DNA from: Legionella maceachernii
Lineage (GTDB): Bacteria; Pseudomonadota; Gammaproteobacteria; Legionellales; Legionellaceae
Direction: 5' to 3'
DNA: 64,000 nucleotides
NCBI RefSeq assembly: GCF_900167045.1
Contig: NZ_FUXJ01000005.1
Coordinates: forward strand, 186,001 to 250,000
Shown in pieces: positions 15,618-23,634 of the stretch. Position numbers and translations under genes: made by a program. Numbering within the stretch: the first letter of the stretch is position 1; each line of letters opens with the position of its first letter. The notes under the pieces are model-generated. The model saw only the letters and a list, made by a program, of their open reading frames with translations. It was not told the origin of the DNA and did not search any database.

Positions 15618-16961
15618 TCAAGCGGGAATGAACCTATCCTCCGTTAATCTACCACGTAAAGAATTGGGCAACGCTTCATTGATGTGAACCTCGACAAATT
15701 GGCCTATTAAGTGGTTAGGACCATCAAAATTAACGACCCGATTACATTCAGTTCGACCTGATAATTGTTGCGGATCCTTCTTAGAGTTGCCTGTAACAAG
15801 AATTCGTTGAGTACTTCCCACCATTGCTTGACTATAATGAGAGGCTTGTAAAAGCAATCGATTTTGCAAAATTTGCAATCGCTGCTTTTTAACTTCCATG
15901 GATGTTTCATCAGGCAAATTAGCCGCAGGCGTACCAGGACGTGGGCTATAGATAAAACTAAAAGAGGTATCGAAACCCATTTCATGAACTAAATCCATGG
16001 TATCTTGGAAATCTTGATCGGTTTCTCCTGGAAATCCAACGATGATATCAGTAGATAGACGAATATCAGGACGCACCTTGCGCAATTTGCGGATTTTTGA
16101 CTTAAATTCCATTGCAGTATAGCCGCGCTTCATCATTGAAAGAATCTTATCTGATCCGCTTTGTACGGGTAAATGAAGATGATTTGCCAGTTTGGGCACT
16201 TCAGCGTAAGCGTTAATTAAATTATCAGAGAAGGCAAGCGGATGTGAGGTGGTAAATCGAATACGCCCGATATTGTCTATCGCTGCAAGGTAGTGAATTA
16301 ACAATGCTAAATCAGCAATTTCACCATTATCCATGGCGCCTCTGTAGTCGTTAACATTTTGTCCTAGAAGATTGATTTCACGTACACCTTGGGCGGCTAG
16401 TTGGTAACATTCTGCTAAGACGTCATCAAAAGGGCGACTGATTTCTTCACCACGCGTGTAAGGAACGACACAATAGCTGCAATATTTGCTACAGCCTTCC
16501 ATAATGGACACAAAAGCAACTGGTCCTTCGGCTCGGGGCGCGGGTAGATGGTCAAATTTTTCAATTTCTGGGAAGCTAATATCCACCACCGGTTTTTGGG
16601 TGCTTAAACGCTCATTGAGCAACGCAGGTAAACGATGCAATGTTTGTGGACCGAAAACAAGGTCTACAAAAGGTGCACGTTTTATAATGTCCGCTCCTTC
16701 TTGACTGGCGACACAGCCACCCACCCCAATAACCACATTGGGGTTGGCCTTTTTAAATTCGCGCCATTGGCCCAGCTGTGAAAACACTTTTTCCTGTGCT
16801 TTTTCACGAATGGAACAGGTGTTTAAAAGAATAACGTCAGCTTCTTCGACTTTATCTGTTTTTTCTAAACCGTGTGATTGCAGTAATACTTCAGCCATTT
16901 TAGATGAATCGTATTCATTCATTTGGCAGCCATTTGTTTTAATAAAAAGTTTTTTCGCCAT
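15618..16961 (-). CDS. miaB: tRNA-2-methylthio-N6-isopentenyladenosine37 methylthiotransferase
   Basis: This is a radical-SAM enzyme that adds the methylthio group at C2 of i6A37 in tRNAs reading U-starting codons. It has 447 residues. The N-terminal UPF0004 domain carries the auxiliary-cluster cysteines ([26 protein letters not shown]). The radical-SAM motif is [17 protein letters not shown]-terminal TRAM domain ([18 protein letters not shown]) binds tRNA. The length and all six cysteines are normal for MiaB. It is the first gene of a compact minus-strand group with rluD. Confidence 0.97.
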   Translation of the reverse strand: MAKKLFIKTNGCQMNEYDSSKMAEVLLQSHGLEKTDKVEEADVILLNTCSIREKAQEKVFSQLGQWREFKKANPNVVIGVGGCVASQEGADIIKRAPFVDLVFGPQTLHRLPALLNERLSTQKPVVDISFPEIEKFDHLPAPRAEGPVAFVSIMEGCSKYCSYCVVPYTRGEEISRPFDDVLAECYQLAAQGVREINLLGQNVNDYRGAMDNGEIADLALLIHYLAAIDNIGRIRFTTSHPLAFSDNLINAYAEVPKLANHLHLPVQSGSDKILSMMKRGYTAMEFKSKIRKLRKVRPDIRLSTDIIVGFPGETDQDFQDTMDLVHEMGFDTSFSFIYSPRPGTPAANLPDETSMEVKKQRLQILQNRLLLQASHYSQAMVGSTQRILVTGNSKKDPQQLSGRTECNRVVNFDGPNHLIGQFVEVHINEALPNSLRGRLTEDRFIPA

Positions 16962-16988
16962 AATTCTATCTACTTATAAAATCAATTA

Positions 16989-18287
16989 TTATTTATCTTG
17001 AACACTTTGACAGTAAGTCTCTTTAATGCGGGGCAAAATCAATAAGGAAATAAAAATTCCAACAGGCAGCAATGCCAGTGCAATATAATAGGCTTCCAAT
17101 GGATACACCCTTACTTTGTTGACAATTTCACCTTTCCACATTGAATCTAAAATAAAGCCAATAATGGGCTGAGCAAGAGCAATACCGACCATGTTCATCA
17201 TGTTCATAAAACTTAAGCCCGTTGCGACATAGCGCTTGCTGCATAATTCTTTAGCCACTGCGAAAGCAGGAAGAAAAGCGGAAGAAAAGATGCCAAAAAA
17301 GAATAGCAGGGTCTGCATGATCCAACCCTGTTTAATTGGTGCGTAAATAAAAAGCACACATGTAAATAAAGCACCAACAGCTGCGATATACATAGGAGGC
17401 TTTCTAAGGCCAATGCGATTAGAAAAAATTCCCCACAGCGGACTACCAATCGCCCATCCAACAAAGACCAAAGAAATGTAATTTGCCGCGGTTGCTTTGG
17501 CAAGGTGCATTTTAAACATTAGAAAAGGTACACCCCATAGCCCACAAAAAACTGGTGTTGCCATGTACATTAAACCACCATAAACGGCAACCAGCCAGAG
17601 CTGCTTATTTTTAATTAAGGTGAGTAGGCTACTTAAAAGAGGCTCTTCTTCGATAGAATGGGTCGTAGAATGGGTTTTATTCGGTGCGTCTTTAGCGATG
17701 AGTAAGATGAGGAAAGCAAGGAAAAGGCCAATTACCCCCATAACTATCATACTCTGTCGCCAGCCAACAGTATCCACTAACAATGCTAAAGGACCTTCGC
17801 CTCCAATGGCGCCTAACATGCCGATGGTGACCATCATTCCTGTTAGCAGCGCAAAACGTTGTGCAGGAAACCAATTAGCAGCTAATTTCATCGACCCCAC
17901 GGCAGCAAAAGCTGAGCCGAAGCCAATCATCAACCGGGCGATACAGGCCATGAAAAAATTACTGGTAAGTCCAAAAGCAATCGTGCTAATGGCACAAATT
18001 GCTGTTGCTAGAGTAAGCAAGCGATGTGGGCCAAAGCGGTCCATTAATACACCACCAGGCAATTGCATTGCGGCGTAAGAATAAAAATAAATACCCGATA
18101 GAATACCGAGCGTCCGACTAGTGACAGCAAAATCCCGCATGAGTTCCGTACTCATGACTGAGGGAGAAACTTGCAGCAAGCACTCATAGAAATAGAAAAG
18201 ACACCCCAATCCCCATACGATCCATGGAACAATTATTTGCGTAGCGGACTGAGATTCTACTGAAGATTGCTCGCTGCTGTAAGTCAT
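16989..18287 (-). CDS. MFS transporter
   Basis: This is a 432-residue inner-membrane protein with about 12 hydrophobic segments and a central cytoplasmic loop (KDAPNKTHSTTHSIEEEP). The MFS loop 2-3 signature is present as GGVLMDRFGPHRLL. The N-terminal segment FYFYECLLQVSPSVM, followed by SGIYFYSYAAMQLPGG, is typical of a subgroup common in Legionella, which includes nutrient transporters used in the phagosome (Pht) and siderophore exporters/importers. The substrate cannot be read from the sequence. It is 27 bp upstream of miaB on the same strand but probably independent. Confidence 0.88.
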   Translation of the reverse strand: MTYSSEQSSVESQSATQIIVPWIVWGLGCLFYFYECLLQVSPSVMSTELMRDFAVTSRTLGILSGIYFYSYAAMQLPGGVLMDRFGPHRLLTLATAICAISTIAFGLTSNFFMACIARLMIGFGSAFAAVGSMKLAANWFPAQRFALLTGMMVTIGMLGAIGGEGPLALLVDTVGWRQSMIVMGVIGLFLAFLILLIAKDAPNKTHSTTHSIEEEPLLSSLLTLIKNKQLWLVAVYGGLMYMATPVFCGLWGVPFLMFKMHLAKATAANYISLVFVGWAIGSPLWGIFSNRIGLRKPPMYIAAVGALFTCVLFIYAPIKQGWIMQTLLFFFGIFSSAFLPAFAVAKELCSKRYVATGLSFMNMMNMVGIALAQPIIGFILDSMWKGEIVNKVRVYPLEAYYIALALLPVGIFISLLILPRIKETYCQSVQDK

Positions 18288-18665
18288 TGACTTTAATGCT
18301 CCCTATTTATTGAACAGACTGTATAAAATGAATAGGCAAAAGTAAAATTTTAACAGGATGATTACTATTTGTCTATTCTCTGATCAGAGGAATACAATCC
18401 CTCATATCAGCAAATGAATAGGTTGGGCCTTGGCCCAGATTACGATATTTTCTTTGCCTAAATGGGAGTTACACCCATCAAAATTTTTATTAAGGAATAT
18501 ACGCTATTAAAAACAAGGAGGAAATAAGTAAATTCATAAAAAATCAGTTTAATACCCGGCAATTAGGTGTATGATATTTCTCAGTTTCATCGATTGCACC
18601 CCTGAGTAATTTTGGACTTTAGCGCCTGGAAGCAAAATTGATTTCCTTAAAAATGAGGAGCCAGT
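18288..18665. other. Divergent intergenic region, MFS gene to cydA
   Basis: This 378-bp region is non-coding. It includes a TAGGTTGGGCCTTGGCCCA palindrome at 18419-18437, one of a dispersed family. The cydA ribosome site (TGAGGAG) lies at its right end. No clear regulator site is recognised. Confidence 0.5.
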
Positions 18666-20030
18666 ATGATTGTTGAGATTTTATCAAGAATACAATTTGC
18701 TTTTAGTATTGGGTTTCATATCCTTTTTCCCACCTTAAATCTTGGCCTAGCCGCTTTTTTAGTCATTATGGAAGGTGTATGGCTAAAGACACGAAACCCG
18801 GTTTACCTTGCAACCTGTAAATTTTGGACCAAAATTTTTGCTCTAACGTTCGGAATGGGGGTTGTTTCAGGCATTGTACTGGCTTATCAAATTGGAACAA
18901 ACTTTGGTCCGTTTATAGCCCAGTTTGGCAATGTCCTTGGTGCTTTATTCGCCTATGAGACATTAACCGCCTTCTTTTTGGAAGCCGGATTTTTAGGTGT
19001 AATGCTCTTTGGTTGGAAACGTGTGCCACCGGGTCTTCATTTCACAGCAACCCTTCTCGTAACTCTTGGAACGACGGTCTCTGCTTTTTGGATTCTGGCC
19101 GCCAACTCTTGGATGCAAACACCGCATGGTTACGAAGTGATTAATGGAAAATACGTCGTTGCTGATTGGTGGCGTGTGGTTTTTAATCCCTCTTTTATTC
19201 CCCGTTTCCTGCACATGATTTTGGCATCTTACACAACAACTTGTTTTGTCGTCGGTGGTGTTGCTTGTTATTTCTTACTTAAAAATAGACATCAAGATAT
19301 CGCCAAAAAAAGCTTATCGTTTGCTATGTGGGCCGCTTTAGTTGTCGTTCCTTTGCAGATTTTTATCGGAGACACGGTGGGGCTTGCTGTCCATCGGTAT
19401 CAACCTCTTAAAACAGCGGCGATGGAAGCCAATTGGACCACGCAAAAAGGCGCCTCCTTGATCCTTTTTGCTTGGCCTTCTCAAGAGCAACAGAAAAATG
19501 AATTCGTAATTGCTATTCCAAAATTAGCCAGTTTACTCAATACCCATGAATGGGATGGAGAGTTATTGGGCCTTAACGCTGTGGATAAGACAGAACAACC
19601 GCATGTAGCCCCTGTTTTCTTTGCCTTTAGAGTAATGGTGGGAATCGGCTTATTAATGTTAATCACCGCTTTGGTGGCTTTATTGCTACGCATGAAAAGC
19701 ACTCTTTATACCTCACGCTTCTTTCACCAATGGTGTTTATTTATTGCACCTTTGGGTTTTATAGCTAGCATTTCTGGATGGTTAACTGCTGAAATTGGTC
19801 GCCAACCCTGGGTTGTATATAACCTTTTGAAAATTAAGGAGGCTATTTCGGCAGTCGGTATGGAAGAGGTTATTATTTCTTTTGTGTTACTTGTTTTAGC
19901 TTACGGTGTAGTGTTTAGTTTTTATCTTTATTATCTTTTTAAGATGATTCGTCTTGGTCCTTTGGCGCTCGATAGTCACGACATTGAGCATCACTCTTTT
20001 CAATACATGACTGATCAAGGAGAACACTAA
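18666..20030 (+). CDS. cydA: Cytochrome bd-type ubiquinol oxidase subunit I (CIO type)
   Basis: This is the haem-bearing subunit of a quinol oxidase in the inner membrane that reduces O2 with high affinity. Its 454 residues are shorter than E. coli CydA (about 520), so the Q-loop is short, as in cyanide-insensitive oxidases (CioA). Haem ligands are visible: His in GFHILFP (b595/d) and the Glu pair in YETLTAFFLEAGF. The quinol-site Lys and Glu appear in QPLKTAAMEANW, and GWLTAEIGRQPW is the family signature. ATG 18666 follows TGAGGAG. The stop overlaps cydB by one base. No cydX-like small gene is seen after cydB. Confidence 0.93.
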   Translation: MIVEILSRIQFAFSIGFHILFPTLNLGLAAFLVIMEGVWLKTRNPVYLATCKFWTKIFALTFGMGVVSGIVLAYQIGTNFGPFIAQFGNVLGALFAYETLTAFFLEAGFLGVMLFGWKRVPPGLHFTATLLVTLGTTVSAFWILAANSWMQTPHGYEVINGKYVVADWWRVVFNPSFIPRFLHMILASYTTTCFVVGGVACYFLLKNRHQDIAKKSLSFAMWAALVVVPLQIFIGDTVGLAVHRYQPLKTAAMEANWTTQKGASLILFAWPSQEQQKNEFVIAIPKLASLLNTHEWDGELLGLNAVDKTEQPHVAPVFFAFRVMVGIGLLMLITALVALLLRMKSTLYTSRFFHQWCLFIAPLGFIASISGWLTAEIGRQPWVVYNLLKIKEAISAVGMEEVIISFVLLVLAYGVVFSFYLYYLFKMIRLGPLALDSHDIEHHSFQYMTDQGEH

Positions 20031-21019
20031 TGCTTCCTTTCCTATTTGCCGGTTTAATAGGTTTTATCGTGATCATGTATGTTATTTTAGATGGTTTTGA
20101 TTTAGGCATAGGCATATTATTTCCGTTTACGGGCAGCGAGCGTGAGCGAGATCGGATGATGAACTCCGTTGCACCCGTGTGGGATGGTAATGAGACGTGG
20201 TTAGTTTTTGGTGGGGCAATGTTGTATGGCGCTTTCCCCCTTGTTTATGGTTTATTGTTGCCCATTCTCTATATGCCTTTAATGCTTATGCTGATAGCTC
20301 TTATTTTTCGGGGAGTCAGTTTCGAATTCCGCTTTAAAGCGGAAACTTCAAAAACATTGTGGAATTGGTTGTTTTCGATAAGCTCGGTTGCAGCCGCTTT
20401 TTTTCAAGGGGTGGTCTTGGGTTGTTTCGTTAAGGGTTTTGCAATTGATAAAATGTCTTTAACCATTAATGAAACCAATTGGTTAACTCCTTTTAGCTTT
20501 CTCACAGGTATTGCTCTAGTCTGTGGTTATGGTTTATTGGGTGCTACTTGGATGATTTTCAAATCGGAAGGGCGCTTACAACGCAAAATGGTGCATTATG
20601 CCAAGGGTTTGCTTGTTTTGGTCAGCTTATTTTTGGTTTTCGTAAGTATTTGGACACCTTTACACAGTGCGGTGATTTTTAATCGTTGGTACAGTTTTCC
20701 CAATGTTTTATTACTGTCTCCTCTCCCTCTGATTACCGCGATTATGATTTGGTTAACCTGGAAAAGTTTAACGAACGGGGATGAGCTTAGACCGTTTCTT
20801 TTTAGTATTGTGATTTTTTTATGCTCTTACGTGGGTATTGCAATCAGCGTTTATCCTTACCTCATACCGCATCAGGTGACCTTATGGGAGGCCGCTGCCC
20901 CCAAATCCACTTTAAACTTTATTTTGATTGGGGTAATAATCATGTTACCTGTTTTACTTGCTTATACCTCGTATGCTTATTATGTGTTTAGGGGCAAGAC
21001 AGGAGAGGGTTATCATTAA
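20030..21019 (+). CDS. cydB: Cytochrome bd-type ubiquinol oxidase subunit II
   Basis: This membrane partner of subunit I has 329 residues and about 8-9 transmembrane segments. CydB signatures are DGFDLGIGILFPFTGSERER, SVAPVWDGNETWLVFGG and FRGVSFEFRFK. The start overlaps the cydA stop (TAATG), so the two are coupled. E. coli CydB is 379 residues; the shorter form fits the CIO subfamily. No other oxidase genes adjoin. Confidence 0.93.
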   Translation: MLPFLFAGLIGFIVIMYVILDGFDLGIGILFPFTGSERERDRMMNSVAPVWDGNETWLVFGGAMLYGAFPLVYGLLLPILYMPLMLMLIALIFRGVSFEFRFKAETSKTLWNWLFSISSVAAAFFQGVVLGCFVKGFAIDKMSLTINETNWLTPFSFLTGIALVCGYGLLGATWMIFKSEGRLQRKMVHYAKGLLVLVSLFLVFVSIWTPLHSAVIFNRWYSFPNVLLLSPLPLITAIMIWLTWKSLTNGDELRPFLFSIVIFLCSYVGIAISVYPYLIPHQVTLWEAAAPKSTLNFILIGVIIMLPVLLAYTSYAYYVFRGKTGEGYH

Positions 21020-21220
21020 TTTAACTGCCTAAGCATCGAGCGCGTTTCATGTAACGAGATGAGTTATCATCCTCATAAAGGGGGAAATGACAGTTTTTTG
21101 AACTGACGGGGAATAACTTAAGGCCAGCGGTCTTAAGAGCCCTAGTTTAATGAATGCATTTTGTGGTATATAGCGTTTTTAAAAATTTCGATCCATTTTT
21201 TAGAGTAGGATATTAGGCTT

Positions 21221-22393
21221 ATGCAGACCGGAGCGGTTTTTTATACTATTTTCTTAATTTTTGCGGGAGCAGCAATTTTTTCCACTCTGGTACTCTACAC
21301 CAAACAATCCCTGCTCGTTGCTTATATCCTTCTAGGTGCTGCTCTAGGCCCTTGGGGGTTACAGCTTGTTTCTGATATTACTGTAGTGCAGCAAGTCGGG
21401 GATATCGGTATTGTATTTCTATTATTTTTACTTGGCTTGCATCTGCAGCCGCAAAATTTGCTCCACATGTTAAGAAAAGTCACGTGGATTGCAGTAGTGA
21501 GTTCTGTGTTATTTGCTGTTATTGCCTACTTAATTGGGCGTTGGTTTGGATTAAATGTAACGGAGTCCTGGATTTTAGGGGCTGCGATGATGTTCTCCAG
21601 TACGATTATTGGGCTTAAACTGTTGCCAACAACTATTTTGCATCATCAACACACGGGTGAGGTTATGATCAGTGTGCTTTTGATGCAAGACGTTATCGCA
21701 ATTATTATTCTGATTTTAATTAACGGCGCTCAACAAAGTCATGGTTTCTCCTGGAATGATCTTATTCTAGTAGGTATCGCACTTCCTGCACTGACGCTTT
21801 TTGCCTTTGCAGTCGAACGCTACATTTTGGTGAAATTACTTGCCCGTTTTGACAGAACACAAGAATATGTTTTCTTGCTTTCCATCGGTTGGTGCTTAGG
21901 CATGTCTTTTTTAGCTCAGAAAGTCGGTTTATCCGAAGATATTGGCGCTTTTGTTGCAGGAGTTGCATTGGCTGCAAGCCCAATTTCTCTTTACCTTGCC
22001 GAAAGCTTAAAGCCGCTCCGTGACTTTTTCCTTGTGATGTTTTTCTTTTCCATTGGGGCAACTTTTAACTTTGGTTTTGCGGCTCAGGTTGTTATACCCG
22101 CTTGTATATTGGCATTTCTCATGCTACTTGTAAAACCTCTGCTCTTTCGTTTTTTACTGATTAGAGCAGGAGAAAAAAAGCCGGTTGCCAAAGAAGTTGG
22201 TGTGCGTTTAGGTCAAGCGAGTGAGTTTTCTCTTTTAGTGGCAAGTATTGCGGTAAGTACTCAATTAATTTCGGAAGTTGCTTCAAATTTAATACAAGCA
22301 ACGACGATTTTAACTTTTATCGTTTCATCTTATTTAGTTGTGTTAAAGTATCCAACACCAATCGCGTTATCTGACAAAATGCGTAAGGATTAG
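21221..22393 (+). CDS. CPA2-family cation:proton antiporter
   Basis: This 390-residue membrane protein has about 12 hydrophobic segments and belongs to the KefB/KefC/RosB group of monovalent cation:proton antiporters. It contains GDIGIVFLLFLLGLHL near residue 65, MMFSSTIIGLKLLP, VLLMQDVIAIIILI with the conserved Asp, and LSEDIGAFVAGVALAAS. It ends soon after the last membrane segment, so the regulatory RCK/TrkA-N domain of full Kef proteins is missing. It lies 2 bp before ampE, suggesting co-transcription. Confidence 0.88.
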   Translation: MQTGAVFYTIFLIFAGAAIFSTLVLYTKQSLLVAYILLGAALGPWGLQLVSDITVVQQVGDIGIVFLLFLLGLHLQPQNLLHMLRKVTWIAVVSSVLFAVIAYLIGRWFGLNVTESWILGAAMMFSSTIIGLKLLPTTILHHQHTGEVMISVLLMQDVIAIIILILINGAQQSHGFSWNDLILVGIALPALTLFAFAVERYILVKLLARFDRTQEYVFLLSIGWCLGMSFLAQKVGLSEDIGAFVAGVALAASPISLYLAESLKPLRDFFLVMFFFSIGATFNFGFAAQVVIPACILAFLMLLVKPLLFRFLLIRAGEKKPVAKEVGVRLGQASEFSLLVASIAVSTQLISEVASNLIQATTILTFIVSSYLVVLKYPTPIALSDKMRKD

Positions 22394-22395
22394 AA

Positions 22396-23148
22396 ATGAA
22401 ACTACTTGTTATTATTCTTAGCCTGTTGAGTGAAAGGTATCTAGTTCATGCAGTGTCGCACAGGCGATTTGATTGGTTTCCAGTCTACTTTAAGACCATT
22501 TGCCAGTATCTTCCGCAAACAAAACAATCATTGAACCAAACAATTATCTTGCTGATGGTGATACTGCCTTTATTGATTTTAAGTGCCTTACTTCTTTTTG
22601 TTTTTGATCACATTCTCTTTGGCTTTATCGGATTTTTACTCAATTTAGTGATTTTCTATTATTGCCTTGGTCCAGAAAATCCTTTTTATCCGGTGAGAGA
22701 AGATACTGATGCGGAAAGTAGTGAGCTGGTTGTAGGTAATTATTTTGTAAAAGTAAATGGCCAATTGTTTGCTGTGGTATTTTGGTACATTGTATTAGGT
22801 GCACTAGGAGCCCTTGTTTATCGACTTATTTCATTATGTCGCACTCAAGAAGTAACTGCTCCATTAGCTACGCGCTTAACGGATTTACTCGATTGGATTC
22901 CTGCCAGAATCACCGTTTTTCTTTATTTATTGGTTGGGAACTTTCAGCGGGGTATTCATTTTTTGAGTCAAAACGTCTTATCTGCGCCGAAAAGCAATGA
23001 CCTACTGTTGCGTGAAGGGGGATTGCTTGCTGCCCGTGCTGCTGACGCTGAGCCTGTACAATTGCCGTACGCGGAAAATTTAGTGGAACATGCAATGATT
23101 GTTTACTTAGTTTTCCTTGCCCTGTTTACTTTAGGTGCTTGGTTATAA
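22396..23148 (+). CDS. ampE: AmpE-like inner-membrane protein
   Basis: This 250-residue membrane protein is a homologue of AmpE, originally linked to AmpC beta-lactamase induction and belonging to the CbiB/CobD fold group. The N-terminal LLSERYLVHAVSHRRFDWF is typical of AmpE. Conserved YYCLGPENPFYP and NGQLFAVVFWYIVLGALGAL are also typical, and four hydrophobic segments are visible. There is no ampD next to it. It starts 2 bp after the antiporter gene. Confidence 0.85.
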   Translation: MKLLVIILSLLSERYLVHAVSHRRFDWFPVYFKTICQYLPQTKQSLNQTIILLMVILPLLILSALLLFVFDHILFGFIGFLLNLVIFYYCLGPENPFYPVREDTDAESSELVVGNYFVKVNGQLFAVVFWYIVLGALGALVYRLISLCRTQEVTAPLATRLTDLLDWIPARITVFLYLLVGNFQRGIHFLSQNVLSAPKSNDLLLREGGLLAARAADAEPVQLPYAENLVEHAMIVYLVFLALFTLGAWL

Positions 23149-23187
23149 TATGGATCGCAAACTGACCTTATTTTTTATGAGCCCAAC

Positions 23188-23574
23188 ATGATAAATTTCA
23201 TAGCTCGCCTAGTAATTTGTTTTAGCTGCTTGTTTTTTATTACAGCATGCCTTCATCGTGTGCCAAATACACCTTGTACGACGACCTGCGAAAGTAGGTA
23301 TCAAGCGTGTACTAAAGTATGTCGAAATAATTGCCCGCAATGCACAGCAGCCGCAGGGCAAGCAAGGGATAAAAATTATAATCATTACATTCATGAACAA
23401 TATGTAAAAGGCAGAATGATTGCGCTCCAGTTGAATTCCTTCCGCGATCCACTACAATGCCGCAAGGTAACCTGTAGTTGTCGAGAAGATTATCAAGTTT
23501 GCATGCAGTCATGCGGTGGCGGTGATGGTGGCGCAATTAAGAAATATTTGCAGCATGCACCACTTTGTAGTTAA
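23188..23574 (+). CDS. Cysteine-rich lipoprotein, function unknown
   Basis: This 128-residue protein begins with a signal peptide ending in a lipobox (FFITAC), so it should be anchored to the outer or inner membrane. The mature part has about a dozen cysteines. Two segments share the pattern C-x3-YQ-x-C-x3-C (CESRYQACTKVC and CREDYQVCMQSC), a likely internal repeat. A glycine-rich patch (GGGDGGA) follows the second. I recognise no family. It sits between ampE and aceE, 61 bp before aceE. Confidence 0.75.
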   Translation: MINFIARLVICFSCLFFITACLHRVPNTPCTTTCESRYQACTKVCRNNCPQCTAAAGQARDKNYNHYIHEQYVKGRMIALQLNSFRDPLQCRKVTCSCREDYQVCMQSCGGGDGGAIKKYLQHAPLCS

Positions 23575-23634
23575 GAGTTGTCTTTCGAAATGAATTTTAA
23601 AGCATACTCACCAGAATGTTAGAGGAACAGATTC

